Positions 48,497 to 63,982 of a stretch of 64,000 nucleotides of DNA are shown here, in pieces. Source of the stretch: Toxoplasma gondii ME49 (lineage: Eukaryota; Apicomplexa; Conoidasida; Eucoccidiorida; Sarcocystidae); contig NC_031477.1 of NCBI RefSeq assembly GCF_000006565.2, positions 3,070,043-3,134,042 of the forward strand, given 5' to 3'. How positions within the stretch are numbered: the stretch's first letter is position 1; every line of letters starts with the position of its first letter. Below the pieces are notes generated by a model, which did no database searches, had not been told where the DNA came from, and saw nothing but the letters and a program-made list of their open reading frames with translations. The position numbers and the translations under genes were made by a program.

Positions 48497-50777
48497 CTAC
48501 ACAGCCTGAGCCGTGATCGGAACGCGAATTAAATGCGCTTTGTGTGTGACAATAATCGCCGCAGAAATCGGACCGGGAGAAGAGGCAACGAGGTCCGCAA
48601 TAATTTCCAAACAGAGACCAGGGGCGACCTGACATGTCAGAAAAAGAGACAGAAACGCAGGCGCCTCAAATATGCGTTGCTCTTCCCGGCCGCTCGTAGC
48701 CTCATCCTCGTGATTCAGCTTATACTCGGCGAATCGACTTGCACTGAAACCCACAGATGCGGGACCGTGTAGCAGAATGTCGCGTGTGCCAGTTGCCGTT
48801 CCACCACATATTGAAGCACAGCGGTTTGAGAAGTTTCATTTCGTCGAAAGAGGGAGAACAAGAGAAAAGGCTTGCAGAACGTCCATGATAGCGCGAGACT
48901 CGGGCTCATGGCAAGCAGTACAAAGACCAGCGGCATTCAGTGGACCTCCTCCTGTTGTCCTGCCTTATTCCAGCTCCTTCACTCCGACACCACGACAGGC
49001 GTCACACACCGCGACCACTGCAGCAGATATATCCACGTATATACATACACACAAAGAGAGATCTACAGTTAGGGAGCAACTCCTATGTGCATGCTTAAAT
49101 TTTGGAATTCGTTCTCCTATATTGTTAGCAGCATATACTTATACATATACATATATATATATATATATATATGATGGGGAAGGAATTGAGTGATAATTCT
49201 TTCTAGAGAATGAAATAACGATGGAGAAACAATTTACGAGAAGAATGTTTCCTCCATATATATATATATATATATATGGATAAATATGCGTATGTGTGGT
49301 GACGCCTGAACCCGGCGGCATTTGTTTTCCGTCGCTTGCGGCCGTACTCGTCCTGCTGTGTAGAAGAGTTGAATTTCAAATGCTTCCTCGGGACCTGTGT
49401 GCTCGAGGGCGACCGAAAATCGACAGACATCGGAGTCGATGTTTCGCACTCGGGTGCCCAGCCGCATGCGCTCTCCCACCTTGCAGACGCCGAAATCCAA
49501 ATGACTTGGGAAAACTTCGACAAGTCTCTGCGGCTGTTCCTTTGGAGACCGGACCTGCAAACTCAGGGACGCAAGGTCGAACTTCACTTGCATGCACTGA
49601 GCTGGCGGTGTTGTGTCGTTGCTCGTTTCTATGCCGATAGAACCCAGTTCTCCATCACTGTTTAACCTTTCATCGAAAGTTTCAAAAGTCGTTTCCGTGG
49701 CAAGGCGGCAGCGTACACACGGTTCCAGACTTGAAGAATTATCGAGAGCTTGCAAGACCCTGTTGGCTCCTGCCTGTCAGGTTCTCCGCGCAGCAAAACC
49801 GCGAAAAAACACACACAGGGAGGAACCAAGACAAAGGAAAGACACGACTCGCGAGCCTGCCAGAGACGCTGGCAACATCCATACGAAGGACCCCAGATTC
49901 GCCTGATTATCTTTGTTATCTATATACATATATATATATATATGCATATATATATATATACAAAATCGACAGACGTCTGAGTCGATGTTTCGCATTTGGG
50001 AGCCGAGCCGCAGGCAGACGCTGAAATCCAAATGACTTGGAAAAACGTCGACAAGTCTCTGCGGCTAAAGCCGTTTTCCAAGCACCACCATCGTATCCTA
50101 GCTCTGTCAGTACAGCATAACTTCGATCCGGGAGCAAAGACGTCACGGCATCGCAAGCTCCACGAAGATTCAGCGCGGAAACGAGATGGCAAGCACAGGG
50201 GGAGGGACGAGAGAGAAGAACGCTCAAGATGGAAGGGGAACAGAGGAGAGGAACAGAAGCAGAGAGTCAAAGAGGCACAGCCCACAACGTAGAGAAGGGA
50301 GAACGAGAACGCGACAGAGAAAAGAGAGAAAAGGATGGAGCAAGAGAAAGAGAAGAAGCGAGGAAGTGAAGTTACCATGTAAGACAGAACAGGTGAAGGA
50401 GAGGGCGAGGCAGCTCGTGTGGCAGAAAGATTGAGAATCGTTCACTTTGTCTTTTGTGCGACACTTGCTGCAAGTCCACGTCTCTGCGCAGGTTTGTCCG
50501 GGTCTCCATGCGTCTATTTCGATGTGACGAAATGTTTATTCATGTGAAAACTGCGGACGCTTCTCTCTCCAACACATGGATTGACTTTGCCACCCCAGTG
50601 TGCCCTTGCGATCTCCTCTGGTTGATCCCCTTCCTGCTGCCGCTGCTCGACAGGGAGATGACTGTTGCTATCCGTCCTAGGCCTCGAACCAAAATCCGCA
50701 GATACTTAAGCATGCACCCATATAAGCAAACAAAGTACATATATATATATATATAAATATATATAAATGCATATACG

Positions 50778-50809
<32 letters not shown>

Positions 50810-53559
50810 AGATCAGTGGATGAACTAGTGGGTGGATTCATTGAATGTTCGAAGGAAAGAACGCCTGCGTGTGCGTATTTCGATGGGCTGGGTGCGGAAA
50901 TGTGAAGCGTCTAATTCACCTGGGAGGCCTTGGGTTGCGTGAAGGGGCACATGGACGCAGTTTTGATTTTTCTGTCGACCGGCGCTTCGACGGTTTGATA
51001 TTTTTCATTCGGACTGAACTCGGCGCTTCTCTCCCCGTGTTTTCTGGCGACGATCATCTTGGAGATGAATCGATCTGGGCAGGCGAACTGGTGCTTCGCT
51101 CTTGGTTTTCCGTACACGTTGTAGATCGACGACTTCACGCTTGCCACCTTGTCTCTTCCCTCGCCTTTCGTCGCTCTGCAAGGCCGCCCTTCCCGCGTTC
51201 CATTCTGATGGGTGCTGGCGCTGAGAAGTTTCTCTCTGCCTCGACCGCCTTCTTTTCTTTCTACACTTCCGCCAGAGCAAGGTCCTCGTGAGGGACTTGA
51301 GGTTTCCCGCCCAAACGCCTGCACTGCGTCTTTGTCGGCGTCTTTGTCGGAGCTCAGGTGTGTCTCTCGCCTCTCAGTTTGGCGTGTCTCTCCCTCATCT
51401 TCGCCTTGGATCCGACCGATCGAGAGACAGGGAGAGGCGTCCCTGGAACTTGAAGCTGAGGCAGGGCACAAGTCGTCATCTGCCCACGGCGTCGCATGCC
51501 GGTGCACAGGCGTCACTGCATTTATCGCTGTGCTGAGGAACTCCCGTCTTGCCTCTGCGTTCTGCAAAAGATACACCAGCTTGGAGGATGCTGGCGGTGC
51601 TTCTGAACACACAGTCACACACACCAGGATGTGCAGCCGCCAACGGACAGGAAAAGAGCCGCCAAGACGGCAAGTCAAATACGAAAACGTCGTGAGAGAA
51701 GCAGCCTCCACATACACACGTATATATATATATACACATATATGCATTTCAGTTTATATAAGTATGGGCGGTCTACTTGTCGACAGAGATGAACAGAGAG
51801 GCAAATATGTGTAGATAACAACGTCTAGGCGTTCACACGTTTAGATATGTACATCATTGTCTGTGTAGGAATGCATGCAGGTGCGTAGATATAGCTCTGT
51901 AGACAAGGTCACAGGTTTCCACGTCAGGTAGCCGATCTCGAATCCTTCTACACTTTCTTGAGCTCGACAGCTGTTCAAATGAACTCGCATATGGGGAACC
52001 CCCTTGAACACAGAAGACTCTTTTTGACACTCAGCAGTCGTTTGCTCGGTACACGCAACTTCAGAGCCGCGCCTACCCTCCGATTCTTCTTTCCCCGTCT
52101 CTCTCTGAAAACTCTTCGCGCTTCGGACCTCAGCCTCTCCCCTCCGAGCAGTCGACCCAGAACGCGACAATGAGTCTTCAGGCGACTCCATCCGCAAGAA
52201 AAATTGTTCGTTCGACTCAGAAGCGTCGCGCGCCTCGGACAACGCAGCAGCGGCTTCCGCGTCTCTCTCAAAATTTCCCTCCGTTATTTCGAAACACTTT
52301 GGGGTCGAAGAGACGCTCTCCAGCTCCGTTCGTCTCTGAAGTTGTGCTTCCGAGTCTGGAGCAGATGGGAGGCCTATGGCGTCTGACAAAGTCAATTGCA
52401 CCAAGAAGCGTCCCAGAAGACACACCGGTGATCTAAGCTCTCCAGATACTTGGCGTTTCACTATGTATGGATCTTCTGTGCTTGTCGCCTTAAGTGTGCT
52501 CGGCAAAGGCAGTAGAAAAAACGGAACAAGAAGCGACTCACGCAGACAGTCCCTCTCACAGTTATATCAAAATATTAACGCGTCCATGTTCCCTCGTCTT
52601 AGAAGTCTCCTCTGTATGCACGCCACTGTGCAGCGAGCAACGACGAGAAGAGTGTCTTAGCAAAAACAGCGCAAAGTGGAGAAACCCCCCCAAATCGGGG
52701 TCCTTACACGTACGTAGACATGCAAATATATATGTGTATAAGTATTGATGTATACGTGAACTAAAAGTTTGTGTTTTAGTCTGGTTCTGTGGCTGTCTGT
52801 GAATTTCGATGGGCTCTGCGCACATGTTGATCGTTCGCGCCCAAAAGCCAAAGGCCGAGAAGGTTGCAAGGAGGAGATCATTTAGGCGAGGCCATGGTGC
52901 AGACAGACAGATCGAGGGTGAGAGTATGTGTGAACGCTTGAGGAAATGGCAGTTGTTGCTGTGCGCCATTTATTGCCTGTGAGATCTCAGAAGAAGACGC
53001 GGTGAAGATGTTTCACCATGTACAATTAGAGAGAAGCAAGAGCGACACAAGAAAAGAACAAACATCAGCACCTGGATCAGAAGCGGTGGGGCAAAGGCCC
53101 TGGAGTGTGTCCAGCGAGGACGCGAAAGTCTTCATGTTTTCCAGTGTTTCTCTCAGCCATTCCTCGGGGCGCCTTTACACAGAAACAGAGAAGGTACTCT
53201 TCTCCCTTTGTCGCTTTGCCTCGGACGACGCAAAACAGAAGCTGTCGTGTACTCACTTGAGGTCCGTTGTCCCTACGAAGCTGTGCGGCTGGATCTTCAA
53301 ACGAAGCAACCCAGACACTCGTCGCTTCAGGACTCCACAGCCATAGACGAACTATGCACACACGTTTAAATTTTGAAATTTTCTACGTGTAAATTCGCAC
53401 TTCGAAAGCAAAGAAAAAGACTGGTCACAAACCAAATGCGTGTGTGGGGGGACATGCAGACGTCCTACATAAAAGTCGACAAAGCCGAAGCAGTGCACAG
53501 ACACAAACCTAACGAATACTTCCCAATGGTAAATATATGTATATACATACGTACGTATT

Positions 53560-53603
<44 letters not shown>

Positions 53604-55817
53604 TCGTACGTAAAACAGTGCATGGGGGGGCGTCGAAAGAAACTAAGTGAAGAGACCTACCTGACATAAGTAGTTATACATGCGTGCATGCGTTATGCAT
53701 GAAGATGCAGAGGAACGTTATGGGGAACTAGAGGATGGACGTAAAAGTGACGAGGAAAGAGGGTCTCAAAGGACGAGTGCTGTTGAGTGTGTGACAATAC
53801 GACTTGACACAAGCGCGTTTGCGGAGGCCTCTGTTGTATCCAAGCTCTGTCTCATTAATTGCCACAGAAGACGAAAATGGATATTCTTTCTTTCTCGAAA
53901 CGTCCTTCCTTCGGGAGTGTATCCACACAACGCTGGAGGATTTCGGTTTGGAGTTGGAATCGCTCCGCATCATCCCCGCAATGATCCACCCAACGCTTCG
54001 TGCTCCACTTCAACTCACCTCGAAGGAGTGATCTGCTGCCGAAGAAGGAGAGCCTGAAACTCGAGGGCCTGAACGCTCAAGTCGGAAGGAAGATTCAGAA
54101 CGGTCGACGGCAGAGAGGACTGGAGAGGCGGCACTTTGCGTTTCTGCTGTTTCCGTTTTCGACAGTTTCGAGTCTTTTCTGGACGACCGGCTGAGAGTTT
54201 CTCTGTACGCAGAGCACCTCTGAAAGCCGGAACGTCAGTGTCTACGACTTCTACTCAAACATCGCCTTAGATGCACAGACAGATGGATGCACGGCACTCA
54301 GTGTGAACCGCCTTGAATCGTCAAGTCACTGAGAACTGGAGTGCATCGGGACTACCGTCAGCACAGTTGCAAGGTGAGAGTCGCAAGGCACACACAGTCA
54401 CCCCGCTACCTAAGCTTCCAGCTAAGCAGTTCGAGTTTTCTCCTCCAAATTCTCTCTCGCGAGTTCGAGTTGAATCTGTCGATATGAATGGAACTCTGAA
54501 CTCCAAAGCTCTCCTGAGTCTGTAACAAACCTGTTATCCGCAACTGCACGAAGCTTAACAAGCTTCCCGGAAAAACATGAGATTTCCGGTTCTACGACTC
54601 CGTGATAAACACGGTCTACGAATCGCGGAAGGAGCGTTTGTAGGCATTTATGGAGTGTCACAGGAGAACAACTCTAAAGCGAGCATTTATGTACAGCTAC
54701 GGTAACTGGTGCGGTGAAATATCGGTTAAGCGTTCCGTTTCCTTACGTACGCATGAAAAAACGCAAACAGAGACAACTGTGGAGACGAGACCCTCCATAC
54801 AACTTCTTCGCTTTTACACGGTGCGCACTGACGCTCGATGTACGCATCCGACCTCTCTGACACCACTGTCGAGAGCTTATCCTCTCTTCCTACAGCAGTG
54901 CATGCCACTGGATATAAAGACGTACAAACCTATACATTGTATATGAATGTTCATCTGCATGCGTCCGCATATACGCATGCAGGGATACGCGTATACACTT
55001 TGCAAGTTCACCAGACACCACGAGGTGAGAAAAAGCATTAAAACGCCGCATGCGCGATCCACACGAAAGTGACGTCTACATTTTGTTTTTGCATGTCTAA
55101 TGGCCAGCGGAGAAACCCTCGAGAGATGGCAACGGAGGTGTACACAGACACAGACACAAGCACAGACATCTGTAGGGGGTATCTGGGGTGTCATTGGACG
55201 TGAGATGCGGTTCGCGTTGAGAGGCGACCCCTTGGTTTTGGCTCCTCGCCTTTGGCGTTTGCCTCTTCACTTGGGCTATTTTCCTGTTGCATGCGGTTCT
55301 TCAGACTCTTTCTCACCTTCAGAAAGAAAGAAATCTGCGACCTCTGGCGAGACGAGGTAGGGAATGTAGTGCTTTGCTTTCGCTGCCTCCCACTGAAGAT
55401 AGCGAAAGTAGCGTTCTTGAAAATCTCTCCACTGACCGGGCTCAACTTCCGGATACTCCAGAAATGTTCTGCATGCGCATGCATCCAGAACCTCTCGTTC
55501 CACATGTTCGCTTGCTGCGACTTTTCCCGAGTGTCACGTGCAGAGGTGCCAAACGAATGTTTGAAAAACTCAGAGCTATACACAAGCGGAGGAGAAATCG
55601 TGAAACTTTGGTAGTCTCCTTCTTCGCCTGCTTGTCCACACCATTAAAGCAACGGGTACCTATACACAGCAAACAACTTGCGCGCTTCACAGATATCCCG
55701 ATATATGTATGTATCTATAGGCCGCTTGTGGGGGGCCTATGCTCTATATGCAACCATGTGCACATACAGTCGTATGCATACACATACCTGTAGGTATACA
55801 TGAATTATTATACATGT

Positions 55818-55860
<43 letters not shown>

Positions 55861-56566
55861 CATATATATGTACGTAAGTATATGTATATGAATATATATA
55901 TATATACATATATATATATTTGGAAATGGAGATGGGAACAACTGCGGTTGTCTCGTGTTTCTCGCTCTCAATCCTTACCTGAAAGCCGTGAACGCGGTCT
56001 CTGTATTCTCTGCATTTTCGCGGCAGGTACTTGGCTGGGCATGCTGATAAAGAGAAGAACACAGAGAAAAAAGAGTCCCGCAGCTGGCAAGAGTGCGAGC
56101 GCGATACGCGAGTGTTGGGGAGCTACAAAGATCTCTGCCATTGGGTGTCTCTATACAGGTGGAAAGGCCTCTAGCACTCATTCTTTTAAAATGGTGCGTT
56201 TCGTGAAAACATGTCTATTCTCGTCGTCGTCACCTGCACATTTTGTATATGGCATTCACATGGCGCGAAGACAAGACTGACAGTGAGTGTCTTTTTCCTT
56301 TTGTGGTAATGGCACGAAATCCCTGTAAACAAGTTTTTCTCTACCGCTGTACGTATCGTGTGCATGTCTGTGTCTTACTGCACGTTGCGAAACCTCACAG
56401 ATGTATCGAGGATTGTTGAACACAGGTAGCCACCATAAGTATCTGGATGATCCTCGAGTTTGCTTTGAGACCGCAGTGTTTTCCTGCAAGCCAGCAACGC
56501 GGCCATCAATATCGATCTATCTATCTATATATATATCTATATATCTATATATATATATATCTATAT

Positions 56567-56597
<31 letters not shown>

Positions 56598-59500
56598 TAT
56601 ATACGTAGAAATATGTGAATATACATAGATACATAAATATGGTAACAGTGCATCTGCATTCGGCAGGAAGGTCGCGCGAAAGCATTTTGTGAAATATTCG
56701 ACAGTAAGGTTACCTGTTCAATTGGGAGAGGCGTGAGAGGGAGGACAGGCGGGGACGAGGAGGCACTCGTAAAAACTGCGTGACATTTGCATCCCTCATA
56801 AGGATGCTTGAGTGTACGTACAGGAGCAATCATGCTTTTTGGATCAGCTTCGCATTGTTCGAAAAATGATTTTACCTCCCTGCAAAACGGCCGACAATTC
56901 GAGTCTTCACTCTGCAAGGTATTTTCTTGTCCTGCTCCTTAAGACGCAGACCTGACTGCCCGACCTCGCGTTGGTCTCTTTCGCACTTTCCTCGCTCTCT
57001 CAAAAAAAACGCACTGAAACATGTTTCTCGTGAACCTGTGAGAGGGCTCTCGAAGGGAGTCCGAATGCGTAGTTAGTAGACAGTTAACGCCACGAGTAAT
57101 TTCTGGAGAAAGGGAGTTCCACTTCCGCCTTATCGCAGGCCTTCCGAATACGCATCTCAGACATCTTGTGGTCTAAACACAACGTTCGTCGGTTTGCCAG
57201 CAAGTCTCAGAAGGACGCGCTGGCGCCTCGTCTTGTTGAGAGATAAGGGTATCGGAATTTCCTTTTCTTGTGCTTTATCTCTCGCCTTTCTGATGCTTGT
57301 GCACATCGTATCGTCACTCCTGCCATGAGACGCGCGTCTTCATAAATGTGTGTACGTTGACATATCGGTGTTGTCCATTGATGCATCACGAAGTACCGTG
57401 ACTATCGCTTCAGGAAAGACAACACAGGGAGAAGCGTGATGTCCAACTCCTGATCTCAACGCGTTTCCTGGGACCGCAATGTACATCAGTCTCACAGAGC
57501 TCTGTTGCCAATACCAGTCTCCCTGCCTCTACTGACCTATCCATGTGTCTCTTCTGACTCTACCAATATGTCTACCTGTCTGCCAATCTATCTATTTGCG
57601 CATCTACAGGGAGCTGTAGAAGAGATCCATCTGAGTCGCAAGTGAATTGGCGATGCTTTTCCGACCTCTGGCCGCGGCGCCCTCGTAGGCGCGTGAACCT
57701 CAGACCGACTGGATCTCTCAAACAAAGGCTGTATACGGTGCGTTGAACGTGTGTCTCCATCTGTACACAAGCTTCGAGTCTCTTACATGCGATCCAGGAT
57801 CTCCTCAGCCTCTCCCGTTTCGCAGGAGACTGCATAGAGGCGCAAGGAACCGAGGGTGGAGAGATGTTCAGGAGAGTCTTCGATTCGTTCGCCTCCATTT
57901 GTTTTCTCCTCGCTTGCTGCCTGGCGAAAAAGGAGAGTCGAAAGAGGCGAAGCGAAACCAGGCGATGGCCGCTGTACAGACAGCGTCTCCTCGCCCGCTG
58001 CCTGGCGGACTGCGACCTCTCCCTCGGAGCTGAGAATTCGCAGACAGTCATCCCGTGGCAATCAAGCAGCAAACGATGGGTGCAAGGCGCAAACGATTCA
58101 GGACAAGAAAACCGAGAGCGAAACACTTTAGTGTGCGCGATTCAGCGGCGCCCCTCGAGGTGTACAGACACTCGAAAGTGAGACGCATGCATTCACATCA
58201 ACGCGTTTTGGGTTGAACAGGCGCAGTCAACAAACTGCATTCGGTGGAGGTGTGCGTGAGGTACGAAGCTGCCAAGGTCTGGAGACAATATTCTTTTTAT
58301 CTTGCCTCACTACAGACTTCAGGAGCGAAAGTAGGCAGAATGTTAAACCTGAGAAGAACGCGTGTGACTTGAGGTACTGTCGTCGCGAAAAAGCTCGACA
58401 GAAGAAATTTAGACTCGACGCGGCGAAAGTGGGGGCTACGAGGCTTGTTTCTGCCTGTCGTCGGGACTCGCTTGTTCTCTACGCAGTGAGCAGAGGTGAT
58501 GAACGCGATATGTGGAGACACAAGAATCCCGGCGAGAGGAGAACCCTTTGAAGAGTTTGAGAGGAAAACGCGGGAGATGAGGACGAGCGAACCGATTTCT
58601 CCACGAGGTGACGGTGCTGCTTTCGAACACCCATCGGCCTCTGCCGAGAGAGGCGAGGGAACGATGTTCTTCTTATGGCTTGTGGTCACTTCTGTGCTGG
58701 ACTCGTCTACACTTAGCGGACTTGACAGCATGGTTATGCAAGGCACGAGAGAACGACTCGGGGATCAGAAGGCTCGCCAGATGAACGACGAGTTCAGACC
58801 GTAGTCGTCTCTGCGCCTCAGAGCAAAGCTTTGAAGAGGACTCCTAACTCAGAGTGGACTACTGTCAGGACTGTGGCACATGGAGAGGAATCAAATGCGA
58901 CGAACTCTATGCGCCTTGAAACAGAACGTTTTTCCTCGAATCGCAAACAGGGCAAATCCTATTATCCCGAGCTAAAGTGTACTCAAAGATCAAATCGCCT
59001 GTCGCCAGTAGACGTTGGTAGCCGCAAGTGCTCCGCACAGAGTGGAGCCCGGAAAGAGAGTGCCCGAGTCAATTTCGAGATGCTTGTTCATCCTGTACAT
59101 AGACGATGGTTCTTCAGAGACCGTTGCTCACGAGCTGCAATCCGGTCTAACATGAAGAGTTACGAGTGACATGTCCGTCTGTCGAAAGCATCGGGTCTGA
59201 GACTTTTCATTAGATAAAACCTCTGTAAGGTTCCGACCTTACTTGATGACGAACGTATCTCCTGTGTCTCCTGTGGTGGTGATTTCTTTGCGCCGCAGAC
59301 AACAAGAATAGGTCCGTAGGCGTTTTTCAGATGGAGCACCGTGTTCTGCCGTCCATTCCACATTCACCTGAAACGCGACGCATGCACGGTGAGTCGAAAG
59401 AGGCTCTGAGTTCGTTTTTTGAGTCCGCGAAACGAATCGAAAGACACGCAGAAAGGAAACCTCGATGGAGGCAGGAGGATGCTGTCAGTCGCCAGATGTG

Positions 59501-62012
59501 ATGAAGAGAGCCTTCGCAGTCTTCTAAGCAGTTTCCTTTATTCCGTGTGTCTCGTTCATGTCGATCCACAGGGAGAACGTTCGCAGACGCGAAAAAAACA
59601 TGCATCAAGCACCCTTCAACATGGCAAGGAAGACACGGACAGGCGAGATGCACAGCAGACGAAACACCAAAGCGGCAGTCCTGCGACCCTCGAAACAATC
59701 GGGAAAAGGCACCTAAACAACCTTCTGGAAGAATAGCTGAAGAAGACACACAAAACGAACAACTCTCAACAGACGCCAGCCACCAGTCTGAGCGAGCGGA
59801 GATGCCTGTGAAGCTCCATGACGTAGATGTGTGTGTATGTGGGAAACGATATGCTTCTCTACATGTCTATACAGATATGATGAGACTAATTCGGCAATGC
59901 ATGAAAATGCATGGAATATAAATGCAAATATCTAGATCTATATAAATATATATATATATATATATATACAACCGTAAACACCGTTTACTCCAGGCATACG
60001 CATATACAAGTATACAGATATATATATATATATATATATATGTAAACGGCAAATGAAGGCGTGTGTAGAGACTCATTTCTCTCCACATGCGATTGTGTAG
60101 AGATGTAGATAGATGTGTGTTGAAGGCGTTTCAGTTTTTCCTGGGTTTCCCTTGCCGGCCTCTACCGTTTGTCTTTCGTTCGTGTTTGTCCCCGTTTCTG
60201 CAGACTGTCCCTCACTTTTACCTGAAGATCTTCGCGGACTGTCACCGTCCACTCGAGCTTTCTTGTAACGGTGATGGAGGTCGCCTGAGTAGTTCTTTCG
60301 TTGTCTTGGCCCGCGCGTCTGCTTGCACTCAAGAGACACGAGAACGAAGCCGAGATGTCTGTCGAGGGTGACGGTCGAATGCAAAAGAAAGAGACGCATT
60401 GAACGGCTTTTAAGAGACAAAACTTCGTCTACTAGGTTTGCCCTCTCCGCAAGTGTGTCGACATCGGCACCACTATGCGTCTCTGGTCGTCCTCAAGTCT
60501 AGGTACGTTCATAGGCGTATACAAAGATATAGAAAAAGGCAGCCGGGCATCTACACTCACAGATAGAGAGACAGACGATGCGCATGCATTTGATTGACAA
60601 ATTCACGAAAGACAGATGATACAGGCACAGATAGGCAGAAGAAAGGTCAGTCGGTATGTGACGGATAGACACAGATGACGGCGATAGAGTTGTAACGCGA
60701 TATATCGATAAACGGAGATATGACTATATAACGACAATAGAGAGGCGATGGAGACATAAACAATTGGAGATATCGGCGGAGTTTATATACTCAGAGAGAT
60801 GACATATCGATCGATAGAAGACAGGCATATCGCCGCAAAGACAGAGACTCATAGATCCATAAACGCGAGAAAAATAGGAAGAGCGGAAGCGAAAAAGTTC
60901 CGACCATGCAGGTGAAGAGCGAACGAGGAGGAGAGGGAGAGAGCGAAACGACATGTTCGTTTTTTTCTCCCTTACTCGGAGAAGGAAATTGAAATTCGTG
61001 TGCCATCTGCTGCTTGAACGAGAATAGCACTTTGACAGGGGACACCGGCAGTTTCGAGGTCTTCGCCTTCGGCCGCTTCTGTTCCTGTCTTCCCCGTAGG
61101 AGGCCGTGCGATTCGTACATGGCAGAAGTTCTCATTCTCGATTTTAATGACCTCACTGTACGGTCCTCCTTCCACGTGGATGCGAGTGCCGTCTGGATGT
61201 ACCGCCACACTCTTCGTGGTTGCGTTTGAGAACAACACACGACCGCGACAAGAACGATTAATGAAAGAGGTTCATATCTCTTCGGTTCACTGGGGAGACG
61301 ACGTTTCTCTCCTTCTGTCGCTCTCTAATCGACGACGGTATCTTTCGTCCACTCTAGCTTTGCATCTTTCTCTTTTCTCCCTCACTTTGCTCTCTTTTCT
61401 CCTCTCTCCTTCCTCGTTTCTCTCCTCTCTTCCTCTCTTTCTTCCTCTCTCTTCTTGCATCTCGCTTTCTCGCCTTTTCGTTATTGCTTCTCTCTCCCTC
61501 TCCTCTGGTTCCTCTCGCCTCTCGCTTTCTTCTCGTCTCGTCTGGGTCCTGCTGGAGCTCACCTTCTTCCTCGCGCTTGGTGTGACTTCTGTGGGGTGCA
61601 TCCAGTCGATTCGCACGGCGTTGTCTTCTCGCAAAACAACTTGTGTGTCGGACTGAAAATCTGGGTATACTGCCTGCTTGAGAGTGGACAACTCGTACTC
61701 TCTCCACTCGCTCTCCGCGCGTCGCGTCTGGCTGTGTCTCGCCAGCGAAGCATTCAATCTCGCCAGCGAAGAACTGAACTCTTGCCCCCTTGCAGCTGGC
61801 ACGAAGGCGCAACATCCCAACGAACAGCGCATAGCCAAGACGCACACCAACAAATGTTTATATAAATATATATAGGTATAAATATATATATATATATATA
61901 CATGTATCGACATAGAAAGAGAGCTATCTATCGACGCATTTATATATATATATATATAAATTGTCTCACATGTATCTAGGTACTGGCGTGTGGTGTGCAC
62001 ACACATAAGCAT

Positions 62013-62046
<34 letters not shown>

Positions 62047-63007
62047 TCTCGACAGATATGCGCACATATATGAGTGCACATACGTGTATATAAGTGTATA
62101 TTTGCATACGTATGTATCGGCAGAGTCTACCTAGAGGAGGCATAGTTGTAACCGGTGCATGCGCTTGCCTGCGTCTGTACATGAAATACTATATGGATAC
62201 ATTGCGAGTGTATTGCCATATCGATAGCACTGCTGGTCCTCAACTTCTTTCCAATTTGTGAGACCAACAGGACTAGAGTGGGCCAGCACTCCGTAAATGC
62301 ACAGTCACTTATTGATGAAGACAAAACATTTAACACTACTCTTTCGCGCAAAGCTTTAAAAGCAGTGACTGATTTAGTTACTATGGGGGGAAGCTGAGAA
62401 AACTGGAGAGTGAGGCCGGGACTCTAAACTGTGAACTCTCCTCACGAACATATAGATAGACAGGCAGACAGATAGGTAGATAGAGAGATGAATAGATAGA
62501 CACACAAATTCGTATATATATATATATATATATCGACGTGTATGCACATTCGCGTATGTACACATATGCATATATTTGTAGGTATTTATCTAGAATTACA
62601 CGAGTACATGCCGAAACGTACCTTCGTCAAGAGGCAGCGATTTGTCAAAATTTCCTCCATGACCTTGTTTGCTTTGGGCGAACAAGATCTCGTCATCCGC
62701 CACTTTGAAGCGTCCGACGCGGCTGCCATCAGGACGACAAAACAACCAGTGTCCAGGAATTCCTTGATCTTTTCTCCCTGAACTTGCAAACGCAGGAGAG
62801 GCAGAACATGGCAAGCATGGAAAGAAAACCAAACGCTTTACACGCAGGTGGAGACACGCAAACTCGCCTACCCTGTGGGCGCCTACACGCCAGACCAGGA
62901 AGCAGCCGGGAGCCATGATATTCTCACTGAATACAGAGTATCCATATATATATATATATATAATCATATATAGCGAGGGAGAGAGAGACTTAGACATTGA
63001 GAGAAAG

Positions 63008-63041
<34 letters not shown>

Positions 63042-63945
63042 ATACGTTTACATACATACATGACGGTTGAGGCGAATCCAGAGAAGGGCGTCTTTTTAAA
63101 GAGGAGACAAATTAGGTTTTTTTCACCTCGCTCGATGCAAGAAGAATGGTTTGGCAGCGAAACGGGCAAGTCTCGTAAGTCATCGATCGGTCCCCACGCA
63201 ACTGCTCCTTCATTTAGGAGGAAACGATATACGACTGTAACATGCAGAAGGAAGTAGAACGCACAGACTCACCTGTAGGCACACAACTCATGCCTATCAA
63301 TATCAATACGCATATGAAGTCACATTTGTACACCTCTAGTTATAAATGTGTACATCGGTCTACCGGTAGTAACATTATTTACATGGATGCGAACGTATGT
63401 GTGGGCACCCTGCAGCCTGAACGTAACCGTATTTCAATATCATTATGACGACCTCTGCCTCTCGGGTGCTCCTTTGCGTCCACATGTCGATGCAAATTGA
63501 TCGAGAGTGAACTATGAATTTGTACTCATGTATACAACTGCATGCACGCGTACGACTGAGTCGATTTGATACAGATATTTCTCGAACGGGAGTTAATCGC
63601 AACGCCCCACCGTTTGCGAAGGCTTCATGCGCGGCCTCTGGACTGAGAGGAAGTTCCTCGTCCAAAGGCAAAGTGTCGAGCGCCGCGTCTACGAAATGTC
63701 GCAGAGAGGCGAGATGCCGAGCAGGGGGCTGGTGGCTGCTCGAGAGCCGCAGGGAAAATTCCTCAGGCGAAGGATTGCGGAAGGCAACCGTTCCGTCCTG
63801 TGATTCAAATCCAAGAAAGAAAGACAAAGCAGAGAAAGACCAGATTTGCGCGAGGGTAAAACGCGTCTCGTACTCTGCTAGCGATTACGCAGAGGAAAAG
63901 AGAGATAAACATACATACATGCATACATACATACAGATACAGATA

Positions 63946-63982
<37 letters not shown>

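Noticed and set aside
53804..54031. Plus-strand frame with a coding-like look (ECIHTTLEDFGLELESL)
   Set aside because: Lies inside the minus-strand SPAG17-like gene, has no splice partners, and the complementary minus frame is equally open.
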